Shown in pieces: positions 33,936 to 46,075 of a DNA stretch of 64,000 nt. The notes beneath the pieces are model-generated. The model did no database searches. It worked only from the letters and a program-made list of their open reading frames with translations, and was not told the origin of the DNA. The stretch covers positions 1,488,001-1,552,000 of the forward strand of contig NC_037321.1 of the NCBI RefSeq assembly GCF_000143535.2. The letters run 5' to 3'. Made by a program: the position numbers and the translations under genes. The stretch's first letter is position 1. Every line of letters begins with the position of its first letter. The stretch is from Botrytis cinerea B05.10. Lineage: Eukaryota; Ascomycota; Leotiomycetes; Helotiales; Sclerotiniaceae.

Positions 33936-35600
33936 GATTGGAGTAGGCGTTGATTTTATTACAGTCAAGCTTAAAAGTTGGGTGGGATACCAAGCTCCCG
34001 ATGGATAGGATTATGTCATCAAAAAGCGTTTTGTTGCATATCTTAAAAATTGTCTGCAACGAAGATATATATATATGTACAGTCATCATGTCACGTGTAC
34101 CGTGAATCAAGCATAAAACTTTCAGTATGTACGGGACGGGCGCTGACACTCATCAAATCTCACTTCCATATCCAAGAGCAAATCTGCGTTGGCAAAGTTT
34201 CCTCGATGATGAAAGAGTACACCAATTGCAAATATATTCCCGATATGTTTATCTAATCAGTCAAAGAGCTCCGACAATGCCAAGTATGGATGATTTGCAA
34301 AACTAGCAAGGGACAACCCGTCAAATATACGCTATCGATACGAGTTTCAGGATCAAAGTGGTGCTGGTAGACATGCTCGAGACATCCACGCGATCGACGG
34401 CCAAATCTTGCACCATCTAATAAACTTGAGAGAGAATCCTCTTCTGCGCCCGGACTGGGGTCTTGACGGGTGTCACGGTGTCTGAGATCATTTAGCAGTC
34501 GAATTAGCAGAACTACTCGGGTATTGACGTGTGTTGCAAGACGCCAAGAACGTCAAGCTTTTGGTTGAGATTCATTCCACGCATCACGAGCCATATATGC
34601 ACGTTGTCAAAGGAATTCTGAGATTTCTTGGCTAATGCCGTCGTTTGCCCTAAGCTTTTGATCAGGAACAAGTACGTACGGAGTAGTGAAGTTGCGGGGT
34701 AACGATATGAACCATTATCAAGCGTTCACATTGCATTGCATCCTGATCTTCCCCCCGATAGGTCAATCGATGTCCTTTTCCGTTGGGTATTCCTTACTCC
34801 GTCGTCTGCCTATCTGCGGTTACTGCATCTACACAGCCTCGAGATAAAGACACTGATAGGACTGGATAGCCGACAACCTCTCCCGAGGCTCACTCTGAAT
34901 TGTGCTATCTCTATTGGCACTACCCTGGTCTATGAATAGCTTTCTTAGTTGCTGCTCGTTACGATCCTATGATCCACACCACCACCTTCACCTCCTGATT
35001 ACAAAGTATAATCTTGAACGCCGCGCAGTCGCTTCAAAATTTTCCTATTCCGCAACGGAAATAAGAACTTTGTCGCCGTGTGCAGATCACATGATCAAGA
35101 GTTTCACATTCACCGCTTCCCTTTTCGTATCGACGGTGCCGATACCCGTTCTCTCAAGCAGTTCAAGCAAGGTCTAACTGAATTTTTCCCCCCAAAACCC
35201 GCATGAATCTTGTCGGCCCCGCCAGATGAAGAACGGTCAATCGGCATCTTCTATTACATATCGTCAATCACCAATAAGCGTGAGGAAGGTGGAGACGGTC
35301 TGATAGAGGTAGGTTGATATATCTTTTATATATAAAAAGAGTGAGTCCTGCATGTTTTACCTCGGTGTCCATCCGATCTCTGCAATTATACTCTACTCGT
35401 CATTCACTCAGAGTTTCATGTCATATCTGAAGATCTTTTCCTTCTAATATCTTTTACTAATATAATCCTCTTGTTTCGGATTGACATTTTCTTTTTCTTA
35501 TCACTTAGTTCTTTCTGTCGACGTACATCATCGAGGCTATCACAACAACGGATAAGCGCCAATAATAAGGAAAAGGATAGGAGGGTTTCCTACCTCAAAA
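33936..35600. promoter_or_regulatory. Divergent intergenic region (DcpS / MFS transporter)
   Basis: A 1.67-kb gap. Features are CACGTG at 34092-34097, an ATATATATATG stretch near 34066, and a TATA-like TTTTATATATAAAAAG near 35325-35341 about 260 bp before the MFS start. No coding pattern is convincing. Confidence 0.5.
34092..34097. promoter_or_regulatory. CACGTG element upstream of DcpS
   Basis: TCACGTG lies 157 bp before the DcpS ATG, similar in distance to the CDC5 copy. It is a candidate bHLH site by position only. Confidence 0.3.
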
Positions 35601-37606
35601 ATGACGGACTTGATATCGAGGCAAGAGACTGGCAAGTCAGGTGCATCAAAACCCGACTCGTCTCCTGGCCTAAGTCGATGTTTATCTGGAAATCACCTCG
35701 ATGACACTTCCTATTATACAGGTCATCCTGGTGCATCTGAAGGGAAAACTGGTCAAGATATGGAGCACGATTCCACAATTGGTTCGGAAGATACGGATAC
35801 CGATGGCACTTCAAGCATTTCGCCAGAAGTCATAGATGGGATTGAGGTTGAGAGAGACGTTGAATTGGGGAGAGAAAAGACGCAAAAGAGCACGAAAAGT
35901 GTGAGGGATCCAAACTTAGTTACTTGGGAAGGACCAAATGATCCAGAGAATCCTAAGAATTGGAAGATTGGACGTAAATGGGCTGCAGTCTTAGTAGTTT
36001 CAAGTTTCACCTTTATATCCCCAGTTTCCTCTTCCATGGTAGCACCAGCTATAACTTCCATAAGTTCTGATTTACACATTGAAAGTTCCATAGAGCAAAG
36101 TCTGGTGCTATCTATTTTCGTACTGGCTTATGCGGTTGGTGAGTCGATTCTATCATTGCAATTATAGGCAAACACTGACATAAAAACCAGGCCCATTGTT
36201 TCTTGGACCACTGAGTGAAATGTTTGGACGAGTTATTGTAGTGCAAGTCAGTAACCTTATATACTTGTTCTTCAATCTCGGCTGTGGTTTGGCGCAAACC
36301 AAAGGGCAATTGATTGCTTTCCGATTTCTTGCCGGGCTAGGTGGTTCTGCCCCTTTAGCTCTCGGAGGTGGAGTACTCAGTGATTTGTTCACAGCCGAAG
36401 AGCGTGGCAAAGCAATCTCTATATATTCTCTCGCTCCACTACTGGGGCCGGCAGTTGGTCCAATAGCCGGCGGGTTCATAGCCGAGAATACTACCTGGAG
36501 ATGGGTCTTTTATGCTACTACTATTGCAGATGCAGTCATTCAAATAATAGGGTTATTCTACCTCCAAGAGACATTTCCACCTGTTTTACTCGGACGTAAG
36601 AAGAATAAGCTCATCAAGGAGACTGGAAATCAAGATCTTCACACAGAATGGGATGTTCCGGGCAGAACTATTTTCAAGGCTCTTTCTGTTAGTCTGACGC
36701 GCCCATTCAAACTACTTGGTATGCTTAATTATTTTATCAAATTCCACCACTCCATGTGTCGGCACAAGCTTTATACAAACATGTGAGAAAAGTGTCAGAC
36801 TTTACTAGTCGGATAAAGAACTTTGCTGGGAAGAAAGTATCTTTCTAAAATGGTCATAACCACATATATGTTCATGACCACATTGTTATACATCTGGCAT
36901 TGAGTAACTCTTGTGCGCGCGATCCCATGAAGCTTGCCTTTACTGACTGGCCGATCATTCAGGAACGCAAGTAATCATCCAAGTATTAGCAGTATATATG
37001 GCTTACCTCTATGGTATCATGTATCTCGTACTCTCCACGTTTCCCGGATTATGGGAAGGCGTATATAACGAAAGCGTTGGGATGGGTGGGCTCAACTATA
37101 TTTCTTTGGGAGTCGGTTTCTTCTTAGGAACGCAAATATGTGCACCGGCACAAGATAGGATTTATCGAGCATTGAAAGCACGTAACAACGGAGTGGGAAA
37201 GCCTGAATTTCGAGTCCCTCTCATGATTCCCGGTGCTTTGCTTGTGCCAGTGGGGCTCTTTTGGTATGGATGGTCGGCCCAGGCTAAAACTCATTGGATT
37301 GTGCCGAATATTGGAGCGGCAATCTTTGCAGCAGGAACCATTATCGGATTCCAATGCATTCAAACATATATAGTCGACTCCTATACCAAATATGCTGCAA
37401 GTGCGGTCGGAGCAGCAACTGTTTTGAGAAGTTTGGCTGGTTTCGGTTTCCCATTATTCGCCCCGTACCTGTATGCGGCGTTAGATTATGGGTGGGGTAA
37501 TAGTTTGATCGGATTTATCGCGATTGGTTTGGGGTGGCCGGCTCCCATTTTGCTGTGGATATATGGCGAGAGACTTCGTACGAGAAGTACATTTGCTGCT
37601 GGATAA
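35601..37606 (+). CDS. Major facilitator superfamily drug/polyamine:H+ antiporter-type transporter
   Basis: Three exons (35601-36138, 36191-36718 and 36963-37606), introns 52 and 244 nt, give 569 aa. The first ~120 residues are a hydrophilic, acidic cytosolic tail ending NLVTWEGPNDPENPKNW, the usual lead-in of the DHA1 family. Twelve membrane spans follow. Family motifs seen are GPLSEMFGR between spans 2 and 3 (motif A), FRFLAGLGGSAPLALGGGVLSD, and PLLGPAVGPIAGGF (motif C of antiporters). Such proteins export drugs, plant toxins or polyamines at the plasma membrane; the substrate here is not predictable. The second intron, 244 nt, is much longer than its neighbours. All joins keep phase, for example YAV-GPLFLG and KLLG-TQVIIQ. 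Confidence 0.92.
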
Positions 37607-40152
37607 GACAAGTGCGGAAATGTACGACTGGTAGGATGGGAGTAATTGGATTATTATTGGTGCATCGGATCCGAGCGTGATCGTATGAGTGGACGAAAAT
37701 GAAAAGCATAGCCATATGGAGTTACTGGGCGATTTTTAAGGTCAAACGGCAGTGTGAAAAATACCCTTTTGCGAATCAAATTGATGAGTATATATAAATA
37801 GTAATACGATGATTGTTGAATTGGAGAACAAAATTGCGTCTGTGTTCTCGAATGACAAAATAGAGTTATAAGCCTGACAAGTGTATACTTTGGTCATCAT
37901 TGCTATGAGAATTGTCTTGCTAGGTTTCATGCGAATCCTTATTGCAATGATGTTATCCGGTCGAAAGTTTTGTCTGTAGACCTGAAACGAGAATGGGTAG
38001 ACTATGTCACTAATACCTTTGATCTGATACTTCGTCGACTGAGCGGCATTCAGAAGTTAGTAAATATTGCGCAATTTATTCTTCGGCGTCCAAAAAGGCG
38101 TTGAAAAAGGCGTTGAAAATCAAACGCACTGCGGATTCTTTCCGTGTCAGCAGTAGACAAGGAGTTTAAGTAGACGAGTAGTTTACTTCCGCCGGCCTCC
38201 GGATTACTTCCAAATCACTGAACCGTGGAAACTCCATGTGCATTTGCAACGATATCGACACCAATGTCTAGAATCACCATCAATCAATGAAAGATTCGAC
38301 ATCCTTAACTCCTAGCTTTCGGAGAACAAGCAATATGACAATGCGATACTACACTAACAACGCATCGCTTTGAGTGAGGAACACCCCATCTTTCAATGTC
38401 CAAGATTTGCTTCGACAAGGGAATGTCTACTTGCCAAGAATCTCACTCAGAACTAATCCTTCCCTTTGAATGTCGAATCTCGACAGGCTCATGCTAGTCG
38501 CGAAAGAAGACAGGATTGTATGACGAGTCGACGTTGATGACATATATCTCGAATTTCGCCCACTACCAGTAGATGGTGCTTGTCCGGATATGCATACCTC
38601 TCGCCATAAAGTCCATCTGGTCTGATGTAGTCGCGAAGTATCATGATCCCGAATTCGTCATGACGGGGTTGGCTTAAGGTTAACGGTCAACAGTCTGGGC
38701 TAACCGAATCCGAAATGCCCATACCTATGTCGATTGCACGTAAGACATGGCAGTGAGAGGGATTATGAAATCCTATACGGTGAAGATGCGGCACAGCGGT
38801 TCTTAATTAACATAGATGCCAAGAGTAATAGCCAATCACGCCTCCATTAAGATCCATGGGGCTCAGCTAATGGAAATCTCGAGCGTATGGGATAATATGA
38901 CGATATCGTCAGCTCTGCTCTAGCACCTAGGCATCTCTTGGTTTGGAAGGCCTCGAAGCTTACATAGCCACATATGAAGCTTTAAGGGTTCGTCGAACTA
39001 TTATTCATGGTGCATTTATCTGCAGTCGCCGATCTTTAAAGAAAATAAGACTCGTACATGCAGGGCCGAAATGCTCACTGCACGCGTGGAAGCGTGCAAG
39101 GGCGTTGTGTGAGTGCAAGGTTGGGGCACGAGGAACCAAGGGACCAAGGGCCGTCAGACAAGTGAGAATGATGCCTTCGCCAGTGCTGACAAGCAGTAGC
39201 GACAGTAATAGTACGACAGACAGGTCGCGCGGCCCTACAGGGCATAAGGGGAGGAAGGATCTTGACGAGTTTGAGAGAATGACGGCCCCGCAATGGAAAC
39301 AAACCTCAGCGGCAAGCGGACAGTACGTACATTAAATAGCATCGATCTCATCAATTCGGAGACACATACTTTTTTATCGCCGATATTAATAAGAGTTGCA
39401 CTGAGGAAGTAACATTACATTGAATTGACAGAGTTATATAATAGGAAATGTTGGATATATGTTGGAGTGGATTGATCAAAAGGAAGTAGTTCATGCGTTT
39501 AGACAATTTGTTTGTTAACCTTATTGATAATCCGTCTTGGCCAATCAAATCGACGGATTAGAAATTTCCTCGAATCCGATTGATATCTCCACTCTTTCCT
39601 CACCCCTCCCCAATCACAAGCCAACCACTCTTATCAATCTAGAAGGTTGATGGCAGCAGCATCCCATTTCTTTGCTTTACTTGGGCATCGCGCTTCACAA
39701 GAGAACATACCTACCTGTCCATGTGAAAACCATCTCCATATCTAGAAAGATCATTACTTCAGTCTCCAGGCAATCAGCTCGAGGGAGAGCTCTTCGTCTC
39801 CTTATACATTCTTGAACACGGCCCAAAATTCCATGGAACGCTTAGCTGTGATAAGGACCCGAGTATATGTGTGCCTATCGCTTTGACACAGGAAGGACAG
39901 AGATAGGGAACAGCTCTGCTTATAGCTTCGAAAGGGTTAATGATCCAGGGTAGCAATCCCTCATAATCGTTAGCTGGGCAGGATAGACCCGCGCGTGTGC
40001 ACTTCGTAAATACTTATCGGATCGGATAAGCCTTGTCTACCGGCTACTAGGGACCCGCAGCGCATCACCGTACACCGCACAATACCCATCAACGGATTCG
40101 ATACGGATAACGTCAGGGACAAGCTGAGAATCGTGCCCCTCTCTCGCGCTGG
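37607..40152. other. 2.5-kb intergenic region, no supported gene
   Basis: A direct repeat of AAAGGCGTTGAA occurs at ~38095-38117. A perfect 7-bp stem, TGCACGC/GCGTGCA with a 6-nt loop, lies at 39079-39098. A 130-codon plus-strand frame at 38943-39335 is GC-richer than its surroundings but has no recognisable protein pattern. The promoter of the downstream regulator gene lies in the right part. Confidence 0.45.
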
Positions 40153-43100
40153 ATGGCTGACGTACGGGATGCGGGTCACATTGATGGAGGATCGTCGTCC
40201 TCGTTGAATAATGTCAAGATCAAGCCTGAGAGTAATGTGGCGACTGACAGGGAGAGTTCGACGTCGAATAAAAGATCAAGGAGTAGCAGAGATGCCGCTG
40301 CGATCAAGAGAAGGTGTGTTTCAACAGCTTGTGTCGCATGTAGGAAGCGCAAATCCAAATGCGATGGAAACACACCAAGTTGCGCAGCTTGCTCAAGTGT
40401 ATATGGGACTGGTATGTTCATCTCGTATCTGCAATTGATCTGTGGCAATTGGCCTGCGAAACTAGCCGAGTACTTGAACTGACATTGTGAATTGACAGAA
40501 TGTGTCTACGATCCCTTATCAGACCATAGAAGGAAAGGCGTATATAAAGAGAAGATCGATAGTCTGAAGACTCGCAATTCCACTCTGCAAACATTGATAC
40601 AAGCAATATTGAATGCCGCGGAAGAAGATGTGCCAAATCTGGTCCGCCAAATTCGGACGTGTGAAAGTCTCGATGATGTAGCAGAAAATATTTTGAAACA
40701 AGACCAAGCCCTCGAAGACGAAGATGATGATATGGACGATAACATAGTATATACGACATCTATTTTGCCGACATTCGAGACTCAGTTATCGGGGAAGATG
40801 GGTGAACTGAGGCTAGAAAATGGCTCGGTAAGGTTCTTAGGAGGCACCTCAAATTTAATTTATCTCGATGCAGCAAGTGTTGAGCATGGGGACGCTTTGG
40901 AAACGACTCAACAAGAGGAACCTCTCCTGTCATGGACTACAGTTACAAGTGATACAGAGGTTATCGTTCATTTGATTAACATGTATTTTACATGGCATTA
41001 TCCATATTTTACCACATTGAGTAAAACGCTGTAGGTTTTCCTTTCGTATTCTCCCCGATTCGAAATTATCCCTTTTCGCTTTTTCGCTCTCGCGTTTTGT
41101 TCCAAGAATTACTGGCTGACCGATATCACCAGGTTTTATAAAGACTTCCTTTTGGTATGTTCACCCTATCTACTTGCCAGGCAGTGGCTCGTTGTATTCC
41201 ACATTCAAAACAACCAGGGTTAACGGAATCCAGGGCAAACCTCCAGGAACTCCAAAAAGAACAATGTACTGTTCATCATTATTGGTTAGTGAAGACCCAA
41301 CCCTCAATATTATTATCTTCTAACAAATCTCAGGTTAATGCTATGCTGGCTCTAGGGTGTCATTTCACAAACTCTCCCCAAGCTTGTGCAGATCCAGGTG
41401 ACACCGCTACTAAAGGTGACCATTATTTCGCGGAAGCGAAAAGACTATTTATTGAGAATGAAGAATTTGAAAAGCCGAGATTGACTACAATACAAGCTCT
41501 CTGGTGAGCCTTTGTCCTCATGTTCAAATATGTATATCTAACATGAAGGCAGTTTGATGTCAGTCCGTGAGGCAGGTGCAGGCCGCGAAGGGAAAGGGTG
41601 GGTATACTCTGGTATGGCATTTCGAATGGCTCAAGATATGGGTCTCAATCTGGATTCCGGAATCAACAAAAACAGTCCAAAGGAATTTCCCGTTGATGAA
41701 GACGAAATCGATGTTAGAAGAGTCACATTTTGGGGCTGGTATGTTGAATTGACTCAATATAGTCTTTTTTATCATTGTTCAATTTGTTCCCCGGTCACAA
41801 GTCCTGTTTGTCTAGTCCTTCAACTTCTAGTTTTTACTTCTAATACAATATCAATCCTCATTTTGTTGGAACTCATTCTTTGATGGACAATTACTGATCT
41901 CTTTCGATAGCTTTCTGTTTGACAAATGTTTTTCAAATTATTTAGGAAGACTTCCTCTATTATCAGTGACTGACATTACGGTCCCAAAATATGATGTTAA
42001 AAAATTCGATGATGCTGAAATTTGGTCACCTTACACAGATAATGGAATCGGTCAATTACATTCCCAGCCATCAAGGACAAGAGCTGTAGCTTTACAGATT
42101 TCGAGCCTGTGTGAGATTAGTAGTGATCTTCTCACATTTTTTTACCACCCACAAAATGTTGAAAGGGGTGTTGGAAGATCACAGGAGTTAAAAAAACTTA
42201 GCGAATTACAAACAAGACTCGAGGCTTGGAAAAGAGATTTACCCAAGGAATTTGAACCAAAGGAAGGACAATTACCTAATGTCCTTCTCATGCAGTATGC
42301 GCTACTTCATCTAAACTTCAATTCAATACTGATATCATATAGCATGTTTTTCCATCTTTTATACATCCATCTGTTTCGACCGTTCCTCAAATATAATCCA
42401 AGTACATCGCCTTTGCCGGCACATGTATCTCCTCGAAAACTTTGCACTCAAGCTGCTGGTTCGATATCCAAGTTAATGCGTCTTTACAAGCGTATATACG
42501 GGCTTCGACAAATTTGCAATATAGCAGTTTATATTGTTCACTCTGCTTGCACAATTCACCTCCTAAATCTCCCGGAAAAGACAGCGAAGAGAGATATAAT
42601 TCATGGAGTCAAACACCTCGAGGAAATTGCCGATGATTGGCTCTGTGCGCGCCGTACTCTTTCAATCCTCTCTGTGCTGGCTCGAAAATGGAATATCGAT
42701 CTTCCTACAGAAGCGTCTGCTGTTCTCTCTCGTACTGATAGCAGGTTTGGGTATTTCTCAACAGCCGATGTTCCATCGCCGAAAGCAGAAATAATAGCCA
42801 CCACACCATCATCATCATCCTCGTCACCTGCTCATTTTCAGACTCCTGTAAATTCTCAACCGATCCTTGCAAGAAGTCAGACGCAATTACAACAGAGCCT
42901 GTATAGTTATCCTCTCGATCCAGAAGTTCCGCTTACGCATGGTTTGATAAGCGATATATCAACACAGTCTTTACTGCCCAGGCTCCAAAATGCTGTCTCG
43001 TCACCATCCGACCATACAGATTCTATTTCATACTCTACGACAACAAATCCCCTCCACATATCACCTGTTTCTGCGTACCCCCTCTCTCGTACAATCTATA

Positions 43101-43483
43101 CCAACCCGGCTCAATCTTTCGCCCCTAGTATCACGAATGCCACTTCTACGGCTAACAATAGCCCATTGACTAGTGGGAATAGAAGTGCCAATAGAAACGT
43201 TAGCCCTAGTACACTTTTTGGTGGGGTGGAGCAGTTGGTTCAAAGTCAGGATTGGTGGTTGCGGGATCAAGCGAGCTTAGCAGTCGGGTTTGAGAATTGG
43301 ATGGGTGGGGGTGTTGGTATTGGCCCAGGGCATAGTCATAGCTTGAGTGGTGATCTAGGTGCCGGGACGGGCAATCCATTTTATGATAACGGCAACCCCA
43401 ATCCTAGGAATGGTGGTAATGCAGGTTCAGGGGGTGGCGGTGGCGCTAATAGAGGGTTTGGGGATGACGACTGGTTCTCATAA
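40153..43483 (+). CDS. NIT4/NirA-like Zn(II)2Cys6 transcription factor, eight exons
   Basis: Exons 40153-40411, 40499-41030, 41133-41154, 41234-41284, 41334-41503, 41553-41738, 41911-42294 and 42343-43483 give 914 aa. All seven introns are GT-AG and phases agree. The zinc cluster is C60-x2-C63-x6-C70-x6-C77-x2-C80-x7-C88, within STACVACRKRKSKCDG; the sixth Cys comes from exon 2 (ECVYDPLSDHRRKGVYK). This stretch and the following helix resemble NIT4/NirA, the nitrate-pathway activators, but family members also regulate other genes, so the target is uncertain. The fungal-specific regulatory domain includes NAMLALGCHFTNSPQACAD, REAGAGREGKGWVYSGMAFR and HMFFHLLYIHLFRPFL. The C-terminal ~250 residues are Ser/Thr/Pro/Gln/Asn rich and glycine-rich at the end, as for an activation region. 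Exon 3 is only 22 nt (FYKDFLL). Confidence 0.88.
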
Positions 43484-44276
43484 TTGCTATGGGTGTTTTG
43501 ATATAATACGATATGACATAATAGAACGATGCTATCATGGAGTTGAGAAGGGATCCTGTCGGGCTTTGACAGGGTAATTATGGTTATGATGATCAATGAT
43601 CATGGCCGGAGCGGAAACAGGAGCCTGGCATGGATTCAGGGTAGGAGTTTTGTGGGATACCTGTGTTCTTGTCACAGTGGAATATTTTGATTTAATAAGA
43701 TGGGATTGTATGTACCAATGATTGATTATATATAGATATGTGTTCGGGGTGGTAAGGTGTGGAAAAGGATGGACCTTAGTACCGATAACGTACACGGAGT
43801 AGAAAAAAAACATTCGTATTTCATGTTTCACCCTTTGGGATTCAAATGAGGTTTGAAGAAATGAAGGAAGGTGAACGCTCTTTTTCTATCAAATTACAAT
43901 TAGAGTAAGGTCATCTGTTCTTTCTTCGTTGATGCCTTCAGTGAAGCCTTTTCTCTTGAAGATCGATTCTTTAAACCGCGATTGTTTGGATGGAATGACT
44001 AGTTTTTTTTAATATTTTGGAGCTAGTGATGAAAGAAGGTTTTATTTCGCTGGGAGAAAAATATATCAAATGATTCACAGTAGCAGACGAGTAGTGATCC
44101 TTCTGCAACAGTGTGGATTCCAACTTCTCACTCAAACCGCTGCTTCCTTCCCTCAAGCGAGCGTCGAGAAGTAATGTTGATTCCTGAGTCGTAGTGGATC
44201 TTCTTCGATATAGTAAGTAAAGTAGCAAGTTGATGATATCTCACATTAAACGATTTGGGAGATCTCGCTCTGAGGT

Positions 44277-44362
44277 TTTTTTTTTTTTTTTTTTTTTTTG
44301 CATGGAAAGGCTTTCTTTCCCCTCTCCGGTTTGTTAAGTTGTTAAGTTGTTAAGTTGTTAAG
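44277..44362. repeat. T23 run followed by four copies of TTGTTAAG
   Basis: A homopolymer of 23 T at 44277-44299 is followed 31 bp later by a perfect 8-bp tandem repeat (TTGTTAAG x4) at 44331-44362. Confidence 0.85.
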
Positions 44363-44447
44363 CGATGGTGGGTATGTTGTTTCGTGTCTTTTTTTTTTCT
44401 TTCTTTCTTTCCTTCGTTCTGCATTCGTGTTGGCTTATCTGGATCCT

Positions 44448-44551
<104 letters not shown>

Positions 44552-44701
44552 CTTGATGTGTTGTTATGTCGATCTTTTAATTGTATGGAAGATGAACGAA
44601 CTGTGTGTTTTGTGTAGATAGATGGATGGCTTGCGCAGATGCTACTGAGTAGGATGGGGGTGGTGGATGAGGGACGAGGGAGATTTGTTTGGTCTTGTGT
44701 T

Positions 44702-44908
44702 GGTTTGTTGGTTTGTTGGTTTGTTTATGTAGGTATAAATATGGATATGGAATTAACTTCGTTTTGATAGTGCATGGGATGCGAACAGAAGTAGTGTGTG
44801 TAGTGAGGGTAGAAGAATAGAGATGGGTAGAGATAAGGGGTGGAGATGAGAGATGGGAGGCAGAGGGAGGGAAGGGTACTTGAAGAACAAGAAGAACAAG
44901 AAGAACAA
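44702..44908. repeat. Short tandem repeats GGTTTGTT x3 and GAAGAACAA x3
   Basis: GGTTTGTT occurs three times at 44702-44725, and the 9-bp unit GAAGAACAA three times at 44882-44908. Both are in the same microsatellite cluster. Confidence 0.8.
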
Positions 44909-46075
44909 GAAGAAGAAAAATCGAGATCTTTTTACATCTTGCAGGATGTTTACTTATATAGATAGGTCTACTTACTCATACATAGATACGTGGTAGTTCC
45001 CTTTCGGATCCCCACGTCTCGCGGCTTGTCTCGAGCTTGGAAAGTTCGAGCCGACGCGGGAAGGGCGTATTCAAGTGTAGTTCGAGAGCTAAAGCTAGAA
45101 CTAGGGATGCTCGATATAAGTATATACGCACTGGACTACGTACGGGGATAGATGTATATGTATTATGTAGTCGGGCATGGATGGAGATGGAGGTAAGATA
45201 GGTATATGGCTCTATAGCAGCAATATCCTCGATTGCAATGAATGAATGGATGGATATGAGCTCTATTACCTACCCTCCGAAGAGGACTCTGGAATATTTC
45301 TATCTGTAATTCTAATCCCATTTGGATTGAAGGTTATTATGTACGTATATAAAATGCTCTGCGGTGGAAAGATCATGTATGTATGGTAGGGTTTGATTTA
45401 ACAAAAACAATTAGATTCCAAAACTCCAACCATTCATTCGACCTCCTTTCTCCCATTTCAAGAACCTATCAAGATTGAACAATGATTATTTCAACTGAAA
45501 AGAACACAAATTCGTCTCTTAAGATACCTGGAAAAACATTCACATTCATCTCTCTTCAAAAAGAACCCCCATTTCTAGTGTTTAATTCTTAATTAAGTAT
45601 GTATGTAGGATTCGAAAAGACTAAGCAAGTGGCGAGTATCTCAAATAACCTCTTCTACATCTTTCTCTTCCTCACCATCGTATTTACTCTGATTCTGACC
45701 TTCATGTCCTGTCTTGATTCTCATATAATCATTCATATATGCTCATACATTCCCTTTCCTTTCCATCGTCCAACGCGATATGCAAAAGGGTATTTATTAT
45801 AAACCAAGTCCTTCGATCGCTGTGCACCACGCAATGCAAAGTAAAGCTAAAAAGATTCCCCCTCTCCCATATATGCTCATAAAAGTGGCGTATCATGCGT
45901 TTATTGTACGTCGCGTTTCGTTTCCTTGCGTTATATTGCTCGGTTTCTTCATCCTCTGATTTCTCGGTCTCTTTACCCGTTTATTCTTTTGTTCGTTTCC
46001 ATAATGCGTCTCCTTCTTATCTCATAAGATGAGTGTCTCCTTTTGAGATTTCTTTCTGTTTCAGTTCAATCCCTC

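Noticed and set aside
38943..39335. A 130-codon plus-strand frame in GC-richer DNA.
   Set aside because: No recognisable motif, and its composition looks like translated non-coding DNA. Kept only as a note in the intergenic entry.
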